Source: Closterium sp. NIES-65
Lineage: Eukaryota > Streptophyta > Zygnematophyceae > Desmidiales > Closteriaceae
Reading direction: 5' to 3'
Length of the DNA: 64,000 bases
Assembly (NCBI GenBank): GCA_948144175.1
Contig: CANXME010002304.1
Coordinates: forward strand, 62,001 to 126,000
The number at the start of each line of letters is the position of its first letter. Position 1 is the stretch's first letter. The notes under the pieces were generated by a model. It saw only the letters and a list, made by a program, of their open reading frames with translations, was not told the origin of the DNA and searched no databases. Below are positions 58,011 through 64,000 of this stretch, piece after piece. A program made the position numbers and the translations under genes.

Positions 58011-58279
58011 GGAAGGGACAGGGAGGTGACGGGGTGGCGACGGGGAGGGGACGGGGTGGCGACGGGAAGGCGACAAGGAGGGGACGGGGAGGCGACGGGG
58101 TGGCGACGGGGGAGGGGAGGGGGACGGGGAGGTGACGGGGAAGGGACGGGGGGGTGACAGGGTGGCGACGGCGAGTGGGTGACGAGCGGGCAGGCGGGCT
58201 AGCGGGACAGGACACGAATTAGGGTTATGGGGGGAGAGGGGGGGGGGGGGAGCAAGCGGGCGGGCGGGTGACGGGGCGT
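58011..58279 (-). repeat. C1 leader minisatellite 2
   Basis: Variants of GGGGAGGCGACGGGGTGGCG over about 58011-58185, then a G-run near 58235-58250. Confidence 0.75.
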
Positions 58280-58775
58280 ACGGGATGACGTGGGCCTCTA
58301 CGGATCGTCGGGAACGGGGCCCGCGGGGGGCCTCTATGGGTCGACGGAACGCGGCCCGCGGGGGCCTCTACGGGTCGAGGGAACGCGGCCCGCGAGGGCC
58401 TCTACGGGTCGACGGAACGCGGCCCGCGGAGGCCTCTGCGGGTCGACGCAACGCGTCTTGCGGGGGCCTTTACGGGTCGACGGAACAGGGCCCGCTGGGG
58501 CCTCTACGGGTCGACGGAATGGGGCCCGCGGGGGCCTCTACCCGTCGACGGAACGGGGCCCGCGGGGGCCTCTACGGGTCGACGGAATGGGGAATGCGGG
58601 GGGCCTCTATGGGTCGACGGAACGGGGGCCTGCGGGGGCCTCTACGGGTCGACGGAACGGGGCTCGCGGGGGCCTCTACGGGTCGAAGAAACGGGGCCCG
58701 CAGGGGCCTCTACGGGTCGACGGAACGGGGCCCCGCGGGGGGGGTCTACGGGTCGACAGAACGGGATGACGGGGG
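58280..58775 (-). repeat. C1 leader minisatellite 3
   Basis: About fourteen copies of a roughly 35-bp unit containing GGGGCCTCTACGGGTCGACG and GAACGGGGCCCGCG. Frames reading GLYGSTERGP-type repeats are artefacts. Confidence 0.9.
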
Positions 58776-58928
58776 TGACGTGGCGTACGGGGCGTCGAGG
58801 CGCACGGTCGACGGGGCTACGGGGTGACGGGGCGTACGGGGTGACGGTCGGACGAAACCCTAAAACGAGCTAGCAACAAACAGGGGTGGGGGCGGTGGGC
58901 GTATGGAAACGAACTAGGCTCTATACCA

Positions 58929-59064
58929 TGTCAATTTTTGAATGTGAGAATGAATTGAGTAGAAAGTGAAATACATCGGCTATATATCGAACCTAACCCT
59001 AACCCGAGGAAACATGATGTAACACCTAGACTAGACAATACAACATATTAAATATATGTTGACA
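58929..59064 (-). repeat. C1 5' LTR
   Basis: 136 bp, TGTCAATTT..GTTGACA, followed outside by CTGGC. Confidence 0.88.
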
Positions 59065-59365
59065 CTGGCGGGATAGCCGAAGCTGGTGGGGTGGGAGTGG
59101 TAGGGGAGGGGGGGGGGGAGGGGGGAGGGGGGGTAATGTGTGGGGAGATGGGGAAAGCATTGGTGAAGAAGAAGGGACTATGAGATCTTTCTACCTCCAG
59201 CCACCACTGATGCCATCTTAGACCTCTGGTGGGGGCTGGCTGGATATATGAAGCTCAGGGAAGTGTTACTTTAGAATTAGTGGAGAGATGGAGGGGAAAT
59301 GGGAGTGAAGCAGTATGGTATGTCTGGATACGTGGTATTACCGTAATGCCATCTTCACACTTATG
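59065..59365. repeat. Degenerate tandem array, right part
   Basis: Continues the unit cut at 52665 (CTGGCGGGATAGCCGAAGCTGG). One more unit follows at about 59200 (CCACCACTGATGCCATCTTA) and a partial one near 59345. Confidence 0.75.
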
Positions 59366-59850
59366 GCTTGGGTAAAGGATAACTCTTTTTCCATTTTTGA
59401 TATATTTGGTGGTTTGAAATTATGATGTGATGGGTGGGATGTGCTACAGTAACAGATATGAGGTTTTGCGAATCACGTGCGCTTTCTTACCAGAGCCAAG
59501 GGTTGCTCCTTCTATTGCGTATGAAGCTGTGAGTTGCTTGTAAGAAATATTTTACCATCTTATCTTGTTCGACTCTGATTGCGTTGACCATTGTTGGGTG
59601 ATGGATATAGACTATACAAATATCGAACAATATATTTATATATATTGTTATTGATTGCCTGTAGAAATAGTTACTGCAGTCCTTATATGAAACTGCTTGG
59701 TGGTGTGCCACAATATTCTTCCTTGTTGCCTCTATTTGTACTCCAAACCCTATAGTGAAACCCCTCTTTTGCTGGCCAACTCTCTCGTCACCTCACTCCT
59801 CTTGCCTAAACCTAGCTCGATATTCCTAAACTTAATCTCCTATTTTAACA
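59366..59850. other. No gene; possible worn LTR at the right end
   Basis: AT-rich, non-coding. Its last bases, TATTTTAACA, precede a primer-site-like word, so the final 100-150 bp may be a decayed 5' LTR in plus orientation. Its start cannot be placed. Confidence 0.4.
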
Positions 59851-60660
59851 TTGTTTCAGAGCAGTAAGCTCCTGGACCTACGTTCATGGGCTCACCCTTT
59901 CTAAGCAATGACGCCCCTGCTGGCACACAAGCACCTATGCTGGCGCGTGAGTGCTACATAACCTATGCGATTGTTTCTGCCAGAGTGCGCCCTACAGCAC
60001 CTGCGCTCGTTGCTTCCGGTCGCCGTGGCGCCTCGCTTCCCGTCGTCGCGGCGCCCCGCTTCCCGTTGCCGCGGGCACCCCGCTTCCCGTCGCCGTTGTC
60101 GCCCTGTAACCCGCCGCCGCGGCTTCCGCTGAGGGAGGAGTTGCCGGGGGGGGGGGGGGGGGGGGGGGTTGACGCCACTTTGCTTCTGCGCTACGCCACC
60201 ACTCGCCTTTTCCCTCTCCGTGCTGCTCGTGCAGCCAAAGAGGGGGTGGGGGGAGGGTGTGGGGGTGGCGGGTGTGACAAGCCAGCACCCGTCCCTCCAC
60301 CTCTCCTCTCCCCCCCCCTCCTGCTCCTACTGCAGTGTGGTGGGGGGGGGGGAAGGATGAGGGGGTGGCAAGGGTGACCAGACAGCTCCAGCCCGTCTCC
60401 TCACTCTTCCTGCCACCCCTCCTAGGGTGAGTGGGGGTGGGGGAAGGTGAGGGGGTGACAGGGGTGACCTGACAGCCGCCCGAAGCTACTTTTCTTCTCT
60501 TTCTTTGTGTGTTTCTTATGTGCATCTCTGATTCACTGATTGCTTGTCCTGCTTGCTGTGTCTGCTCGCCTGCCTTACGCCTACCAGACGTTCGCGGTTA
60601 GTTGCTGCCTGGGCAGTCGCCGAGCGCCAACCTACTTGCGCTATTTGCTGGAGGCAGTCA
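59851..60660 (+). mobile_element. Candidate copia primer site and leader remnant
   Basis: TTGTTTCAGAGC at 59851-59862 differs from TGGTATCAGAGC at two positions. It is followed by C-rich sequence with repeats (CGCTTCCCGTCGTCGCGGCG-like near 60025-60110), a G-run of 22 nt near 60147 and several GTGACCTGACAGCC-like words. This resembles the leaders of the other copies, but no gag follows; C2 begins at 60668. Confidence 0.4.
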
Positions 60661-60667
60661 GGGGGTG

Positions 60668-60812
60668 TGTCAAACAATATATTTTCAGGAAACGTGCACA
60701 ACATAATGATGAAACTAGAAAAGCAAGGCAGTACAAATATGACAAACCTAACAGAGTTATACTCACTAAAGAGCACCTCACTATAGCCTATAACAAAAAA
60801 TAACATTTGACA
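60668..60812 (-). repeat. C2 3' LTR
   Basis: 145 bp; the borders are set by TGTCA/TGACA tips and the adjacent polypurine tract. Confidence 0.75.
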
Positions 60813-61020
60813 CACTCCCATAGGCTAAGTGAGGGGCATCAAAGCAAGCAAAGAAAACAAACGGTCATAAGACCAGTCAAGACAAGAAACAAAACAAGCT
60901 GAGGATGGATCTCAAGATCACCACGCAGTCCGTGCACAAGCAAGTGGCCACAAGGCCAGTTCATGAGTTCACAATCATAAATAGATGCAACAACAAGCAG
61001 AGCAAGCAACAAGAACAAGG

Positions 61021-64000
61021 CTACTGCAAGCGAGCAACGGAGTCAACAAGTCCTAACTGCACACAGAACATGTGGTGGTCACCAGGCGCCAAGGCCGCCT
61101 TGATGAAGATGTCTGCAGTATTGGCCTCTAAGGCCACGAAGTCCAGGCGCGCCTGACCGCGACGCTGTAGCTCTCGCAGGAGGAAGTACCTCACGTCAAT
61201 ATGCTTCACCCTGCTCTCCCGTCGAGGCTCGCGACACAAGAGAATCATGGCCTTGTTGTCAGCGAACAAGGTCAGAGCAGAGCGAGGCCGCTCACCAAGG
61301 TCGGCAAGCAAGAAACCCTAAACCCTGAATGGAGTGGAACCCGTGCAAACAAACAGCGACGGGTCGGCAGAGGAGGGGTGAAACCTGAGGTCATGAAGCG
61401 TGGAGCGAAGAGTGTCGTGCCACTCATGAGGCGACTGGCAGAGACCGTAGACTGGTCGCCCCAGGCTCCACTGGGTCCCAGGTGGGAAGGTGCCAGTGAA
61501 GCCCGGAGGACGGTGCAGCCAGATCTCCTCGTGCAGTCGTCCCTGAAGGAAAGAAGTGGAGAAGTCGAGGGAGTGCAGCTCGTAGACTCGCTGTGCTGCT
61601 ACGTGAAGTAACACCCGAAGAGTAGTCATTCTCGGGGTCGGGGCGAAGGTCTGAAAGAAGTCAACTCCCTCGCGCTGTCTGAAGCCCTTCGCCACTTAGT
61701 GCGCCTTGAACACCGGTGGTGATCCAGGCGGTCGCTTCACCTTGAAGAGCAACATGCAATCGACGATGATCGCCCGTGGAGGGGGAACTGCGTCGACGTA
61801 AGTGCCTGTGGATCTCCAGGACGCCATCTCTGAGTCCATGGGTGCCTTCCACTGGGAGGCTCACTTCCCTGACACTGCCTCACGGTACGTGCGAGGAGCC
61901 GGTATGTCAAGGGCGTCTGGGTCTCCCTCAGGGGAGAGCAGCATGGCACAGAGAGAGGGAGAAGCGGTTGCCAAGAACTCCAGCTCGAACTGCCTGTCCT
62001 CTAGGACGTCACAGCCAAGGGCAAACTCACCCCCGGCGGATAGAGGGCGGGCAGACGGAGCAGCCACAACACGAGTGGCGAAGTCAAGGCGGCGGGTGGT
62101 AGCAAAGTCAGCGACAGCAGTAGTAAGAGCCGAGACAGACGACGGAGAGGCACGAGGGTGGTGACAAGGGAGGCGAGAACACGCAAGAGAACAGGATAAA
62201 AAACACGGTAGTATTCCGAGATAGGAGTGGGGGAAACAGGGAGAGACGACGCAGGAGGAGACGGGAGAACAGACGCAGGAGGAGAACGACGACGACTAGA
62301 ACAAAGGAGGGCAACGCGGAGGTCAGAAACAGGAGACGAGGGACGAGCACTCGGAGGGTAGGGACGAACGCGAGAGTGCTTGACCATGGGAGGAGAGTAA
62401 ACAACAGGCGATGCGTCCGGAGGAGGTAACGGAGGACCGGAGACAAGGGGAGAAGGAGAGGGAAGTCCGAGGGTCTGAAGACCACTCACAGGTGGGAACA
62501 ACTGCGGCAGGAGGGGCAGCTGTAGTGGCTGCGACGGCTGCTGCTGCTGCTCCTGCTGCACCTCCTGCTACTCTTGCTGGTCCAGCTGCTACAGCTCCCG
62601 TCGCTCTTGCTCCAACCGCTCCTGCTCCTCGCGAGCACGTCGGGCAGCCGTCTGGAGACGTGTGTCGTAGCGGTGGGGAGGCTCAAAAGACGATGAAGTA
62701 GCAGTGCTCCTAGCTCCAACCCCCGCAGAGCTGGTACCGCCAGTGCCACCACCCCCAGAGCTGGAGACGCCGGTGCCAGGGACCCCAGCACTAGCACATC
62801 CTGTACGAGCACTCTCAGTGCCGGCACCCCCAACCCCCGAAGCCCCAGCACCCGCACCCCTAGCGGTAGCACCCCCCAGACGAGCACCCCTAGAACCAGC
62901 ACCGCCAGTGCCAGGTCCCCCAGTGTCAGCATCCCCTGCGTCCACAGAAGCCTATCGCGGAAGAGCCGAAGGCCGCGGGGGGGACTGGGAGGAGGACTGC
63001 GGGGAGGGGAGTAACACCGGACGGGCTACCGAAGGCGGAGGGGCAGCCTGGGACACACCTGACGGGGCAGGACCAGGGGGGAGCGGTGGTACCGGAGGGG
63101 CGGGCGCAGGAGGAGAAGTGGGGGTGAGGAAAAGGGGAGGTGGAGGAACCGAGAGACCTCGACAGGGGTAGCGGGTGTAGTAAGACACAGACTTGTCAAA
63201 CCGGACGTCACAGGAGTCAAGAAACTGGTGGAGGGGAGGGTGGTAAATGGAGTAGTCGCAGGAGTCCACCAGAAAACCGAGGAAGACACAGGGAATGGCG
63301 CATGCGGAGAGCTTGTCCGCAGAGGTGTCGCGGACAAGCGCAAGGTAGCCCCACACACGAAAGGCCGAACCAACACCAGGGGACCAGGTCCAAAGACTGG
63401 TCGGGGAAACCTCTGGCCGCAAGACACGCGACTGGAGGTTCAGCTAGTGGGCGGCGTAGCGCACCGCGTAGGGCCACAGAAAATGGGGCGCACGGGCATG
63501 GATCATGGACGTGCGGGCAATGTCCATGACCAAGCCAATGCGGCGCTCAGCAACCCCATTCTGTTGTGGGGACTTTGGCAGCGTCCAGGACTGAGAGATG
63601 CCCTGTTCGCCACAGAATCCAGCGAGAATGCCGGAGCGAAACTCACCCCCACGGTCGGGGTGAAGACGTGAGACACGACGACCACGGGTAGCCTAAGTGA
63701 CAAGAAGCCACCGGATCAGCGTAGAAATCACCTCGGACTTCTTCGCGAGAGGAAACACCATGGTGTACCTGGAGTAGTCGTTGACAACCACCAGAAACTA
63801 GCGCTCTTGCTCAGGGCCCTGCCGCAAGGCAGGGCCCCAGACGTCCAGGTGAAGCGTCTGGAAGGGAACAGTGGCCATGCGGAGGGAGGAGGAGTGCAGA
63901 GTGGCGCGTAGGCAGCCGGCGACGCAAGGAGTGCACGGCGGGGCAAGCGAGGGAGGTAGCGACGGAAAGACGCTCGAGAGACCTGAGACAAGGCCCTGAT
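61021..64000 (-). pseudogene. Pol pseudogene of copia C2 (partial)
   Basis: From right to left: GAG-pre-integrase and the integrase N-part at about 63990-63730, the integrase core (PQQNGVAERR near 63555), integrase C-part and Pro-rich linker (FRVWGYLALVRDTSADKLS near 63340), linker at about 62560-62000, RT fingers and palm start at 61860-61318, RNase H end at 61311-61021. RT stops after ADPSLFVCTGSTPF and jumps to LLADLGERP, so YVDD and the first half of RNase H are deleted. Stops and frame changes occur elsewhere, such as a TAA just before VAKGFRQREG. Confidence 0.85.

Larger units (their letters stand above)
52666..59064 (-). mobile_element. Old Ty1/copia element C1
   Basis: 6.4 kb with LTRs at 52666-52803 and 58929-59064, clearly diverged (many substitutions and small indels). 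It is flanked by CTGGC on both sides (52661-52665 and 59065-59069). The primer site on the minus strand reads TGGTATAGAGC next to 58929. The polypurine tract CACCCCCATAG lies at 52804-52814. Removing it restores a normal unit of the surrounding tandem array, which supports the borders. Confidence 0.92.
60668..64000 (-). mobile_element. Ty1/copia element C2, running off the window
   Basis: The 3' LTR is at 60668-60812 (145 bp, TGTCAAAC..TTTGACA), followed by CACTCCCATAG, the polypurine tract in minus orientation with one change. Pol pieces fill the rest. The 5' LTR and gag must lie beyond 64000, so no TSD can be checked. Confidence 0.85.

Noticed and set aside
58285..58827. GLYGSTERGP-type repeat protein
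   Set aside because: Translation of the 35-bp minisatellite in the C1 leader, on the strand opposite to the element.
59487..59711. Short minus-strand frame in AT-rich sequence
   Set aside because: No domain, and codon use is not distinct from background.

Overview
The window looks like nuclear DNA of a streptophyte: a land plant or a charophyte alga. A zygnematophyte such as Closterium would fit, but the genus cannot be fixed from sequence alone. Three things point there: Ty1/copia elements primed by initiator tRNA-Met, a plant-type LRR gene (LTGSIP repeats) built from 72-nt phase-2 exons, and hAT and TRIM elements. There is no operon structure, rRNA gene, CRISPR array or convincing free-standing tRNA gene.

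Only two units appear intact. The first is a 20-exon gene (9194-20246, +). Exons joined by sight give 1554 nt, or 517 codons plus a stop: signal peptide, LRR N-cap, 16 exon-encoded LRRs, a Pro-rich spacer and a GPI-anchor-like tail, with no kinase. Its LRR exons sit in a tandem array of about 430-bp exon-plus-intron units with higher-order duplications. The second is a young Ty1/copia element, A1 (21427-29038, +), with identical 131-bp LTRs, a GGAGA target-site duplication (TSD) and one 1985-codon gag-pol frame.

Layout: 1-6310, old mosaic copia debris (family B carrying a family A fragment). 7711-8965, two tandem arrays upstream of the LRR gene. 9194-20246, the LRR gene, with a probable TIR transposon in its last intron. 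20515-30199, a decayed minus-strand copia split by A1. 30610-30986, a complete 377-bp TRIM with identical LTRs and tRNA-like A and B boxes. 31190-31700, an inverted copy of the tail of the LRR gene. 31740-41265, a hAT transposase pseudogene split by copia remnant A3 and by A2 (33520-40776, -, TSD AGGAC). 41623-50163, a chimeric copia: family B 5' part fused in frame to a family A 3' part, with unlike end LTRs flanked by the same pentamer TATAC. 51600-59365, a degenerate tandem array split by copia C1 (52666-59064, -, TSD CTGGC). 60668 to the end, copia C2 (-), which runs off the window.

Family A/C elements share very short LTRs (about 107-145 bp), a conserved polypurine tract, and, where readable, a C-rich minisatellite leader, a non-canonical Cys/His motif in gag and a repetitive Gly/Ala/Pro linker between integrase and RT. 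A1 is the only copy with a full gag. A2 and C1 lack the gag core, and in A4 it is replaced by family B sequence.
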